This document shows positions 1-6,354 of a stretch of DNA of 9,243 nt, in pieces; within the stretch, counting starts at the first letter, position 1; each line of letters begins with the position of its first letter. Source of the stretch: Chitinophagales bacterium (GTDB lineage: Bacteria; Bacteroidota; Bacteroidia; Chitinophagales; UBA2359). Location: assembly GCA_020629595.1 (NCBI GenBank), contig JAHDDA010000086.1, forward strand, positions 1-9,243, written 5' to 3'. Under the pieces are notes generated by a model, which worked only from the letters and a program-made list of their open reading frames with translations, did no database searches and was not told where the DNA came from. Position numbers and translations under genes: made by a program.

Positions 1-10
1 TCCCTTCAAG

Positions 11-23
11 GTCTTTGTAAGAC
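11..23 (-). other. Small hairpin after the SusE/F stop at the window edge
   Basis: GTCTT and AAGAC pair across a three-base loop 16 bases downstream of the SusE/F stop codon. On the minus strand it continues as CTTGAAGGGA with no U-run before the window ends. It could be the first part of a longer terminator or 3'-end structure cut by the edge, but by itself it is weak. Confidence 0.18.
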
Positions 24-38
24 TAAATTCTAAATTGA

Positions 39-1496
39 TTACTGTTTTTCAGCAGTAGCTGTATAAACTTCACCATCAAATGATAAGGTTACAACATAAG
101 TTCCAGCTTCAGCTAATGATAAGTTATTACCATCTACGTTTAAGAAACCGAAATCGCCGCCTAAGTTTAAGCCCCATTCACCACCTGCTCTGAATTTCCA
201 TTCATCAGTTGTGAAATCACCAGTTAAAGAGTGTGTTGTTACGCCTGAACCTGCTTCAAAAGCATCGCCCATCATTGCTGTATCATTGTCCCAGTTTCCA
301 GAAGGAGAACCTGCTCCGATAACACCCCAACCCATTGCATCAACAGAACCTGACCAAGTTTCACCTTCGTCTGAAGTCATAATTTTAATGTAATGAGCAC
401 CAGCTCCTGGAGAAGCAAGATTACTTCCACCAACAGATAAAGCGGCTAAATCTCCACCTAAGTCAAAATCCCAAGCATCGTTTGTTCTGAATTTGAACTC
501 ACCATCAGCAGCAAAAACAACAACACCATACCAAGTGTGAACGCCACCTTCTTCTTTGTGGAATAAGTTTCTATCAGCATCCCAACCGTTTACAGTTGCA
601 CTACCAATTACACCAAAAGCATAATCGTTAGGGTTGAAAGTAATTTCAGGTGCTTCAGCAGTTTTTACTAAATCTATAGAAAAGCCATTACGAGCATCAA
701 AATCTAAAGTAACTGTGTAAATTCCATCTTCAGTTTGCTCAATGTTTGGTCCATCGTTTCCGTTCAATAAATCATTTACTGAACCACCTAAGTTTGTAAA
801 TAATTGGTAGCCATTATCAGATGCAAAACCAGCATTAGGGTCAACACGTCTGTCTAAATTCCAACGGCAATTGAAACGAACTTTCCATTGTCCACTTCTT
901 AATAAAACGTTTTCAGCAGTCCAAGAACCACCTTCTGCATCAAAAGTTCCAGCAGTTAAAGGCGTATCGGCAGACCAACCACCTTCGGTTGCATTTCCGA
1001 TTAAACTAGCATCAACAATTTTGTACATTATTAATTCTGAAGTTTGAGAATCGTGGGTTACTCTGTATAAACCTGTTTCAGCAACAGCAAAAGAATTACC
1101 ACCTTCAGCAGTAGAAACTACACAATATTCATTGTAATCACAAGAAGAACCTTCATCTGAAACCATTTCAGCAGTTCCACCAATTGTAGTAGTAACTTCT
1201 TTGCTTACAACTTGAACAACATTGTAGTCGCCAGCTTCTAAAAACATATAACCTCCTACAAATCCAGAACGTTCTTGCGAAGTAAAACCTTCGTTTTCAA
1301 CCATTTCTGCAGTTAATTGTGCCGTTGAGGAAGGAACACCATCGGCTAAAGATAAGTAAAGACCATCGGCAACATTAATATCACCATCTCCTGTATCAAT
1401 GACTAAACCATCGTCATCGTTATCACAAGAAGTTACCATTAGTAAGGCAACTGCCATAAAGAAAATACCTAATAGGTTTGAAAATTTTGTTTTCAT
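39..1496 (-). CDS. SusE/SusF-like surface starch-binding lipoprotein
   Basis: Outer-membrane lipoprotein (485 aa) predicted to hold starch or maltooligosaccharides on the cell surface; it is non-enzymatic. Seen: a hydrophobic leader ending in lipobox MVTSC (Cys24), then the acidic run DNDDD, which fits the lipoprotein export signal that sends Bacteroidota lipoproteins to the outer face. Residues about 42-160 form an N-terminal SusE-like beta domain with a Cys119/Cys125 pair. Three related modules follow, at about 164-278, 293-384 and 390-483. Each opens with a variant of (L/V)IG..........W and carries a WK(V/F)R....W or FKFR....W segment, with LGGD in the last two. Family knowledge: SusE and SusF bind alpha-glucans through aromatic residues in such modules. 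It is last of the starch genes here, 155 bases after the esterase, with its own candidate promoter. Its G+C is visibly higher than that of its neighbours. Assignment to E or F cannot be made. Confidence 0.88.
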   Translation of the reverse strand: MKTKFSNLLGIFFMAVALLMVTSCDNDDDGLVIDTGDGDINVADGLYLSLADGVPSSTAQLTAEMVENEGFTSQERSGFVGGYMFLEAGDYNVVQVVSKEVTTTIGGTAEMVSDEGSSCDYNEYCVVSTAEGGNSFAVAETGLYRVTHDSQTSELIMYKIVDASLIGNATEGGWSADTPLTAGTFDAEGGSWTAENVLLRSGQWKVRFNCRWNLDRRVDPNAGFASDNGYQLFTNLGGSVNDLLNGNDGPNIEQTEDGIYTVTLDFDARNGFSIDLVKTAEAPEITFNPNDYAFGVIGSATVNGWDADRNLFHKEEGGVHTWYGVVVFAADGEFKFRTNDAWDFDLGGDLAALSVGGSNLASPGAGAHYIKIMTSDEGETWSGSVDAMGWGVIGAGSPSGNWDNDTAMMGDAFEAGSGVTTHSLTGDFTTDEWKFRAGGEWGLNLGGDFGFLNVDGNNLSLAEAGTYVVTLSFDGEVYTATAEKQ

Positions 1497-1546
1497 TTTT
1501 AGTTTTTTTAGTTAAAATTGAATATTAATTTATAATTAAAACTATA

Positions 1547-1554
1547 CAAATTTA
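1547..1554 (-). promoter_or_regulatory. Candidate Bacteroidota -7 promoter element for the SusE/F gene
   Basis: On the minus strand this reads TAAATTTG, an exact match to the TAnnTTTG -7 consensus of the Bacteroidota primary sigma factor. It would put transcription start near 1540 and leave a leader of about 45 bases ending in an A-rich stretch before the ATG, as is common for highly expressed genes of this phylum. The -33 TTTG is not clearly present; GTTAAG, further upstream than usual, is the nearest candidate, so an activator may be needed. Confidence 0.5.
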
Positions 1555-1572
1555 GCTTTAAATATAAAGATT

Positions 1573-1593
1573 ATTCTTAACATTAATGAGAAT
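1573..1593. promoter_or_regulatory. Imperfect dyad upstream of the SusE/F promoter, possible operator
   Basis: A 21-base imperfect palindrome with arms ATTCT and AGAAT around an AT-rich centre; 7 of 10 paired positions match. It begins 18 bases upstream of the -7 element and so covers the place of a -33 box. The position suits an activator or repressor site, but AT-rich dyads arise by chance and no regulator gene is in the window. Confidence 0.22.
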
Positions 1594-1651
1594 TTATCTA
1601 TTCGTATTGAAATTGTTTAGAATAATTATTACAGGATTACACAAAACTCAA

Positions 1652-2575
1652 TCATTTGCTTAACATAAACTTGAGAGGATAATACAATCTACTATTCCAG
1701 GCTTTTTCATTATGTTCGTGTCCATTAAATTTTTTTGTTAGCCATAGATTATCTTTAAAATAACCTTTTTGTTCAAGTAAAAGGTTAATTTTATGTTGAG
1801 GCTTTTCATACATCGCATCTAATTGTTCCGTTCCAAAATCGAAATAAATTTTATGTTTACTTGCTTGTGGTAAGTTGTCATTTAGATATTCATAAAACAA
1901 ATCAGGTATTGGATTCCTTTCATCAGAATAAAAACCAATCCAATGAGTTGACATACAAATTACATTACCAAATATTTGAGGATATTCACACATAGCATAC
2001 ATAGAAATTAAGCCACCCATACTTGAACCTGCAATGAAAGTGTTTTTAGCATTGGAAAGTGTAGAAAATTCCGCATCAATTTTAGGTTTTAGTTCTTCAA
2101 CTATAAATCGTAAATATTCATCAGATAAAACTGGACTTTTTGCCATTTTTTCGGCTACTTCACCTTGAGACTTTAGGTAAGTTTTAGGGATTTTATCAAA
2201 TACTTTTTCAGGAAAATATTCATTGTGGCGTTTTTCAGTATTCCAAATTCCAACAACAATACACTCTAGTATGTTTTGCTTATCAATTAGGTTTTGAAGC
2301 ACACTGTCAACATCCCATTCTTGTTTATTCCAAGTAATAGTTTTATCGAATAACATTTGTCCGTCGTGCATATAAATTACAGGGTACTTTTTAGATTTAT
2401 TGTAATTGTTTGGCAACCATACATCAACAGGACGTTTTTCAATTTCTGTGAAATCCAAGTTTTCTAAACGAACTATTTTTCCTTGTTCTACTTTTGGAAT
2501 TGGGTTTTCGTTGCTTGAAATTTGGCAAGAAACCAGCATCAGTAAGATTATAATTGACAGAAAATGATTTTTCAT
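1652..2575 (-). CDS. Lipoprotein esterase of the EstD/enterochelin-esterase-like family
   Basis: Alpha/beta-hydrolase-fold esterase (307 aa), putative esterase family PF00756. Seen: a short lipoprotein signal with lipobox LVSC (Cys17); a YPVIYMHDGQ strand-turn near residues 64-73 typical of the family; the nucleophile elbow GSSMGG at 183-188 with Ser185 as predicted nucleophile; a YFDFGTE segment supplying the likely acid (Asp246 or a nearby acidic residue); and GHEHNEKAW near the C-terminus with His286 as predicted catalytic base. Length fits a single-domain member. It lies 38 bases after the GH13 gene and ahead of SusE/F, which suggests a role in glucan breakdown, perhaps removing acyl groups. 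The fold and triad are well supported; the substrate is not. Siderophore esterase activity is possible in principle, but no siderophore genes are nearby. SQISSNEN after the lipidated Cys lacks a strong acidic export signal, so the periplasmic face is more likely. Confidence 0.82.
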   Translation of the reverse strand: MKNHFLSIIILLMLVSCQISSNENPIPKVEQGKIVRLENLDFTEIEKRPVDVWLPNNYNKSKKYPVIYMHDGQMLFDKTITWNKQEWDVDSVLQNLIDKQNILECIVVGIWNTEKRHNEYFPEKVFDKIPKTYLKSQGEVAEKMAKSPVLSDEYLRFIVEELKPKIDAEFSTLSNAKNTFIAGSSMGGLISMYAMCEYPQIFGNVICMSTHWIGFYSDERNPIPDLFYEYLNDNLPQASKHKIYFDFGTEQLDAMYEKPQHKINLLLEQKGYFKDNLWLTKKFNGHEHNEKAWNSRLYYPLKFMLSK

Positions 2576-2591
2576 AGGATAGTTTACCTTT

Positions 2592-2611
2592 CAAGGGAAC
2601 AAGTTCCCTTG
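2592..2611 (-). other. Perfect 9-bp inverted repeat between the GH13 and esterase genes
   Basis: Arms CAAGGGAAC and GTTCCCTTG face each other across a two-base centre (AA on the plus strand), just after the GH13 stop. On the minus strand the hairpin is followed by AAAGG and not by a U-run, so it is not a standard intrinsic terminator. It sits within the 38-base gap before the esterase ATG. As RNA it could protect the upstream message from 3' exonucleases or affect initiation at the esterase; as DNA it is symmetric enough to bind a dimeric protein. Confidence 0.55.
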
Positions 2612-2613
2612 TA

Positions 2614-4584
2614 TTAATTCAGTATTTCAAAAATTGCTGGGGCTTTTGCTGGCAAGATTATACTTTCATTTAGTTCTATTTCCTTTTGATTGAATACATC
2701 AAAAGCTGTTTTATTATTGCCTAAGTTTAGTTTGAAACGGTCTAAATTTAGTTCAGTTGGTTCATTGTTTTTGTTTAAAACAACCATTACCGTTTCGGTT
2801 TCATTGTATCTAAAATACACATAAACGCCTTTTTGTGGTTCGTAGTGCATTAGTTTTCCTGTATGAATAACGGTTTTGTTGTTTCTCCAATTTATTAAGT
2901 TTTTTAGCCAGTTTTGTGCTTCAATTTGTTGTGTTTTTAAGCCTTTTTGTGTTTTAGTATTTTGTGCATCGCCTTGCCAACCTCCAGGGAAATCGGTACG
3001 AATAACACCGTGGCTTTCTGTGCCTCGGTTGTGCATTAAAATTTCTGTACCGTAATATATTTGTGGAATACCACGCATTGTTAAAATGTAAGTTAATGCC
3101 ATTTTATACAAGTCGTAATCTTCATTTACTTGCGTAAAAATTCGGCTCATATCGTGGTTGTCTGGAAAAATGACCAAATTTTCAGGATTAGCATAAATAA
3201 AATCTTTACCTAAGTTTTCATACAAACGAATTAAGCCTTTTCCCCAAACCTCTTCCTCTTTTAAGGCTTCTGCTAAAAGCAATGTTGTTGGAAAATCCAT
3301 TAAACTTGGTAAACACGATGTGTAGCCGTCTTTATTCTGTTTTCCTTCTTGCCAATAAGCAATTATTGAAGCATCGTTTACCCACTCTTCGCCAACTATA
3401 TTAAAATTGGGGTATTCGTTTGCTATGGCACAAGTCCATTCGGTCATAAATTCACGAAAAGGGTAAGAGTAAGTGTCTTGACGGATGCCGTATAAATTGG
3501 CGTACTCTATCCACCAAATTGAGTTTTGAATAAGGTAAGTATTCATCAATTCGTTTCGTTGATTTAAATCGGGCATTGTTGGTACAAACCAACCTTCTGT
3601 CATTACTTTTCTATCGGAAGGTGCAGCGTAGGGATCAAGTAATGAAAATTTACGGTGATTTGTTTCTTGGTAAGGTTCATCTTGATAATTTACCCAATCA
3701 GAAGTTGGTAAATCTTTCATCCACCAATGTTCGTCGCCACAGTGGTTTACAATAATGTCCATTATTACACCTAAGCCTTTTTCTTTGGCTTTTTTAATTA
3801 AAGTAAGGTAATCTTCATTTGTACCAAAGCGTGGATCAACCTTGTAATAATCGGTGGTTGAATATCCATGATAAGACCATTTTGGTTGGTCGTTTTCTAA
3901 AATAGGATTTAGCCAGATGGCTGTAAAACCCATTTCTTTAATATAATCTAAATGGTCAATTATTCCTTGAATATCACCACCATGTCTGCCAAAATCTTCT
4001 TTTCGGTTTAAGCCTTCTTTTAAACCTGTAATTTCATCGTTTTGGGTATTTCCGTTGGCAAATCTATCTGGTGTAATTAGGTAAATTACATCTTTTGAAG
4101 AAAACGAGGTTTGTTTTACTGGATTTACGTTTCTTGGTTTTAATTCATATTCTTTTTTGATAGTTGTTTTATTTCCATTTTTAAAAAGAATATTGAATTT
4201 ACAAGGTTTAGCGTTTTCTTTAATTATTAAATCAATAAAAAGGTAGTTGTTATTTTCAACACTTTGATATTTTTCAAGCGTAACATTTTTATTCTTTATT
4301 TGTGGTTCAAAGTCGCCAATATTTTCACCGTAAACCAATAATTGAACAGTTGGGTTATTCATTCCTACATACCAAAATGGTGGTTCTACCCTATTTATTG
4401 CTTGGGCATTTAAAGCATTAGATAAAAAAAGTAAAAATAGGTAGTTAATTAAACTGAATGATTTTGAACTTCCGTTGGTCACAGACACAACGGAGCTTAG
4501 TATTTTTTTTGCTTCAAGTATGTTAGCAATCATACAAAATAACCTACCACCTAAAAGTAATACTGATTTAAAGATAATTTTCAT
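2614..4584 (-). CDS. susA: SusA-like periplasmic alpha-amylase/neopullulanase, GH13
   Basis: Glycoside hydrolase (656 aa as read) expected to cut maltodextrins or pullulan in the periplasm. Seen: a late signal peptide of type I (LINYLFLLFLSNALNAQA, residues 45-62, no lipobox); an N-terminal cyclomaltodextrinase-type beta domain at about 64-150 starting NRVEPPFWYVGMNNP, a hallmark of SusA-type enzymes; then the GH13 barrel at about 163-570. GH13 regions are DIIVNH (276-281), GIRQDTY with nucleophile Asp370, VGEEW with acid/base Glu399, and DNHD with Asp478. A C-terminal beta domain covers about 575-655. All catalytic residues are present. SusA is known as GH13_46; the subfamily here is inferred. 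Oddity: residues 1-44 do not look like part of the family and are encoded by DNA containing a hairpin and an A8 run. Met18, GTG33 and GTG35 are other in-frame starts. It is followed by the esterase and SusE/F genes. The symbol is by similarity only. Confidence 0.9.
   Translation of the reverse strand: MKIIFKSVLLLGGRLFCMIANILEAKKILSSVVSVTNGSSKSFSLINYLFLLFLSNALNAQAINRVEPPFWYVGMNNPTVQLLVYGENIGDFEPQIKNKNVTLEKYQSVENNNYLFIDLIIKENAKPCKFNILFKNGNKTTIKKEYELKPRNVNPVKQTSFSSKDVIYLITPDRFANGNTQNDEITGLKEGLNRKEDFGRHGGDIQGIIDHLDYIKEMGFTAIWLNPILENDQPKWSYHGYSTTDYYKVDPRFGTNEDYLTLIKKAKEKGLGVIMDIIVNHCGDEHWWMKDLPTSDWVNYQDEPYQETNHRKFSLLDPYAAPSDRKVMTEGWFVPTMPDLNQRNELMNTYLIQNSIWWIEYANLYGIRQDTYSYPFREFMTEWTCAIANEYPNFNIVGEEWVNDASIIAYWQEGKQNKDGYTSCLPSLMDFPTTLLLAEALKEEEVWGKGLIRLYENLGKDFIYANPENLVIFPDNHDMSRIFTQVNEDYDLYKMALTYILTMRGIPQIYYGTEILMHNRGTESHGVIRTDFPGGWQGDAQNTKTQKGLKTQQIEAQNWLKNLINWRNNKTVIHTGKLMHYEPQKGVYVYFRYNETETVMVVLNKNNEPTELNLDRFKLNLGNNKTAFDVFNQKEIELNESIILPAKAPAIFEILN
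4471..4494. repeat. GC-rich hairpin inside the GH13 N-terminal extension, REP-like
   Basis: Arms TCCGTTG and CAACGGA are perfectly complementary. Inside them GTC and GAC add three more pairs around a three-base loop, with one bulged A (4487), giving a ten-pair stem in 24 bases. Its base composition stands out against the AT-rich surroundings. It encodes VVSVTNG-like residues of the GH13 leader, which look like a translated repeat and not a signal peptide. A second, weaker inverted pair (GTATG/CATAC, 4518-4535) lies close by. Only one copy occurs in the window, so calling it a dispersed repeat is inference. Confidence 0.45.
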
Positions 4585-4608
4585 TGAAAAATGATTAAAG
4601 TAAAGTGT

Positions 4609-4638
4609 CTAAAATAACCAAATTTCACAAAACACAAA
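4609..4638 (-). promoter_or_regulatory. Weak candidate promoter for the starch genes
   Basis: In the 60-base gap between the chorismate-binding gene and the GH13 gene, the minus strand carries TTTG (4635-4638) and, 18 bases on, TATTTTAG (4609-4616), one mismatch from the TAnnTTTG -7 consensus. Spacing is compatible with Bacteroidota promoters and the leader would be about 20-25 bases. In such AT-rich DNA this level of match may be chance. It would separate starch-gene transcription from the upstream operon, which makes functional sense. Confidence 0.27.
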
Positions 4639-4644
4639 AATTAA

Positions 4645-5682
4645 CTATTCACTTAATACATTAAGCAATACATTAGCTTTCGATTTTGTTTCTTGCCATT
4701 CATTTTCTGCAACAGAATTTGAAGTTATGCCTGCACCTACATAAATAGATAAAGAGTCTTTAAAAATTTGCATACATCTTAGATTTACAAAGTAATAGTT
4801 TGTTTCAAAAAAATTTTCTACACCTAAAAGTCCTGTATAAAACGCCCTATTATGTTTTTCATTTGAATTGATAAAATTAACCGATTCTGTTTTAGGTAAG
4901 CCAGCAATTGCTGGTGTAGGATGTAGCTTATTTACCAAAATGTCTGATTCGATTAATGAATTTAATTCTATACTTATTTCATTACAAAGATGCGCTAAAT
5001 GCCCTGCTTTCTGATTTTTTAACTTTTGAACATCATATTTTAAATTTAAAGATTCTAAAACATTTGTAATTTCATAAGTTACGAGTTTTTGTTCTTCAAA
5101 CTCTTTCTCTGACCATTTAATATTATTAGAATAAGGTTGAGTACCAGCTAATGACATTGTTGATGCAATATTTCTTTTCTGAATTAAAAGTTTTTCAGGG
5201 CTTGCTCCTATCCAGGCTATTTGCTCTTTAGGGAAACAAAAAAAATACTTAAAAGCGTTTTGATAATTACACCCTAAGCTTGATAAAATTTTTGAAATAT
5301 TGAATGAATTTGATTTATGAGTTTTTACAATTCTTGAAGCTACTACTTTTTTAAGATTAGATTGCTGAATGGCACTTTTTATTGAATTAACTAACTCAGA
5401 AAATTCTTTTTTTGAACATTCATAGGTGCAATTAGATTTAAAATTATTTGTAAAGGATAAGGAACTCAAATCCTCAATATCAATAGTGTAATAAGTAGAT
5501 GATTGTAATACAAACTTCTCTTTATTCCAACTTTGAATTACAAATTTTTTATTGCCTTTAGAAGTGTTGAAAATAAAATGCCAAGCTCTTGTGTTTGGCA
5601 ATGAAAAACAAGCAAAACTCAAGTTTTGATTTAATAAATCTTGTATTTTAGAGATGACTGAAATTTCAAGTTTATTTTTCAT
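4645..5682 (-). CDS. menF: Isochorismate synthase (chorismate-binding enzyme)
   Basis: Chorismate-utilising enzyme (345 aa from the ATG), predicted to convert chorismate to isochorismate for menaquinone in the cytoplasm. The frame opens at a GTG two codons earlier (5688); the ATG giving MKNKLEIS is the more likely start. Seen: a short divergent N-terminal half, then the conserved chorismate-binding half with KVVAS (Lys112, the usual base that activates water), WIGASPE (157-163), MSLAGT (176-181), LHPTPA (253-258), AFYTG (280-284), the LR strand (301-302) and a C-terminal GAGIT...E.EW.E...K. The KVV lysine and LHPTPA favour isochorismate synthase over anthranilate or aminodeoxychorismate synthase component I, and no amidotransferase partner is nearby. 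An entC-type siderophore role cannot be excluded. It follows the histidine phosphatase gene after 30 bases. No menD or thioesterase gene is adjacent within the window, which is unusual for this enzyme in the group. One of the most AT-rich genes here. Confidence 0.85.
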   Translation of the reverse strand: MKNKLEISVISKIQDLLNQNLSFACFSLPNTRAWHFIFNTSKGNKKFVIQSWNKEKFVLQSSTYYTIDIEDLSSLSFTNNFKSNCTYECSKKEFSELVNSIKSAIQQSNLKKVVASRIVKTHKSNSFNISKILSSLGCNYQNAFKYFFCFPKEQIAWIGASPEKLLIQKRNIASTMSLAGTQPYSNNIKWSEKEFEEQKLVTYEITNVLESLNLKYDVQKLKNQKAGHLAHLCNEISIELNSLIESDILVNKLHPTPAIAGLPKTESVNFINSNEKHNRAFYTGLLGVENFFETNYYFVNLRCMQIFKDSLSIYVGAGITSNSVAENEWQETKSKANVLLNVLSE

Positions 5683-5692
5683 TAACACAATT

Positions 5693-5710
5693 TTTAAGTA
5701 AACACTTAAA
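5693..5710. other. Short AT-rich inverted repeat before the isochorismate synthase gene
   Basis: Arms TTTAAGT and ACTTAAA flank a four-base loop and fill most of the 30-base gap after the histidine phosphatase stop. On the minus strand it is followed by a few A residues, not a U-run. The stem is weak (one G-C pair), so it is unlikely to end transcription and may be chance. Confidence 0.25.
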
Positions 5711-5712
5711 TT

Positions 5713-6354
5713 CTAATGCGATAAATCTTTTATTAATTCTTTAGGTAAATGCTCTATACAATTTTCTTTCAGCAATCTTGCCTTATTGTTTGAATCTATT
5801 TCTACTAAGTATAAATTCAAATTATGATGCTCAAATTTATTCATATCAGAAAGCGGTAAATTTAGTAAGGTACACATTAATGCCCTAATACTTCTTCCAT
5901 GAGAACATACCAAGATTTTATTAAATGAATTGCCATAAATTTCGGATTTAACAAATTCCCATAATCTTTCGGCTAAATCATTTGCACTTTCTCCTCCTTC
6001 AATTTTTGCAGTATAATCTCCTGAATCCCACGCATTTTGTAAAATCGTCCAGTTTTGTTTCATTTTAATACTTGGACTTTTTCCCTCATGAATCCCCCAA
6101 CTAATTTCATTCAATTCTTCAAAACGCTGTATTTCATAACCTAATTTTTCAAATTGCTTCACAGATTGATATGATCTTTGTAGTTTTGATGCATATATTT
6201 TGTCAAAACTCTCAGCTTTATAAGCTTCAAAAAAAGCCTGAGCTTGTCTTTCCCCAAAATCATTTAATGAAGAATCTACACCACTTCCTTGAACCTTTTT
6301 TAATAGATTATATTCTGTTTGTCCGTGCCTAACTATGTAAACTAGTTTTTTCAT
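5713..6354 (-). CDS. Histidine phosphatase superfamily enzyme (phosphoglycerate-mutase-like)
   Basis: Cytoplasmic phosphatase (213 aa) of the branch-1 histidine phosphatase superfamily, working through a phosphohistidine intermediate. Seen: VRHGQTEYN at 8-16 with nucleophile His10 and Arg9; LNDFGERQA (30-38); YASKLQRSYQSV with Arg60 in the phosphate pocket; LNEISWGIHEG (81-91) with Glu83 as likely acid/base; GGESANDLAERL (120-131); and CSHGRSIRAL with His152. There is no signal peptide. Family members include cofactor-dependent phosphoglycerate mutases, alpha-ribazole phosphatase, fructose-bisphosphatase-like and broad phosphatases. The length and motif spacing suit the phosphatase side (CobC/PhoE-like), but the substrate cannot be named; no cobalamin genes are nearby. 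Its ATG overlaps the stop of the M23 gene by four bases (ATGA), so translation is probably coupled. Confidence 0.87.
   Translation of the reverse strand: MKKLVYIVRHGQTEYNLLKKVQGSGVDSSLNDFGERQAQAFFEAYKAESFDKIYASKLQRSYQSVKQFEKLGYEIQRFEELNEISWGIHEGKSPSIKMKQNWTILQNAWDSGDYTAKIEGGESANDLAERLWEFVKSEIYGNSFNKILVCSHGRSIRALMCTLLNLPLSDMNKFEHHNLNLYLVEIDSNNKARLLKENCIEHLPKELIKDLSH

Larger units (their letters stand above)
1497..1651. other. Intergenic gap before the SusE/F gene
   Basis: This 155-base AT-rich gap is the longest non-coding stretch in the window. It holds the candidate -7 element and the dyad described separately. No small ORF with a plausible start and no convincing terminator for the upstream esterase gene was found; the only other symmetry near the esterase stop is a short AATAATTATT palindrome. 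Confidence 0.6.

Noticed and set aside
211..393. Plus-strand 60-residue open frame
   Set aside because: Lies wholly inside the SusE/F gene on the opposite strand, has no start context, and its sequence is a low-complexity shadow of that gene.
39..1496. CRISPR-like or tandem DNA repeat in the SusE/F gene
   Set aside because: The repetition is at protein-domain level, with three diverged binding modules; the DNA copies are too different to be a tandem array.
1497..1651. Small RNA or riboswitch in the longest gap
   Set aside because: Only AT-rich sequence with weak symmetry; no conserved riboswitch core or strong terminator was recognised.
2592..2611. Intrinsic terminator after the GH13 gene
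   Set aside because: The hairpin is followed by AAAGG and not by a U-run, and the next gene starts within about 20 bases, so ordinary Rho-independent termination is unlikely.
4645..5682. Anthranilate or aminodeoxychorismate synthase component I
   Set aside because: The KVV lysine and LHPTPA motifs favour isochorismate synthase, and no glutamine amidotransferase partner is adjacent.
5683..5688. GTG start two codons upstream of the isochorismate synthase ATG
   Set aside because: ATG at 5682 gives a typical MKNK start, and GTG starts are uncommon in this phylum.
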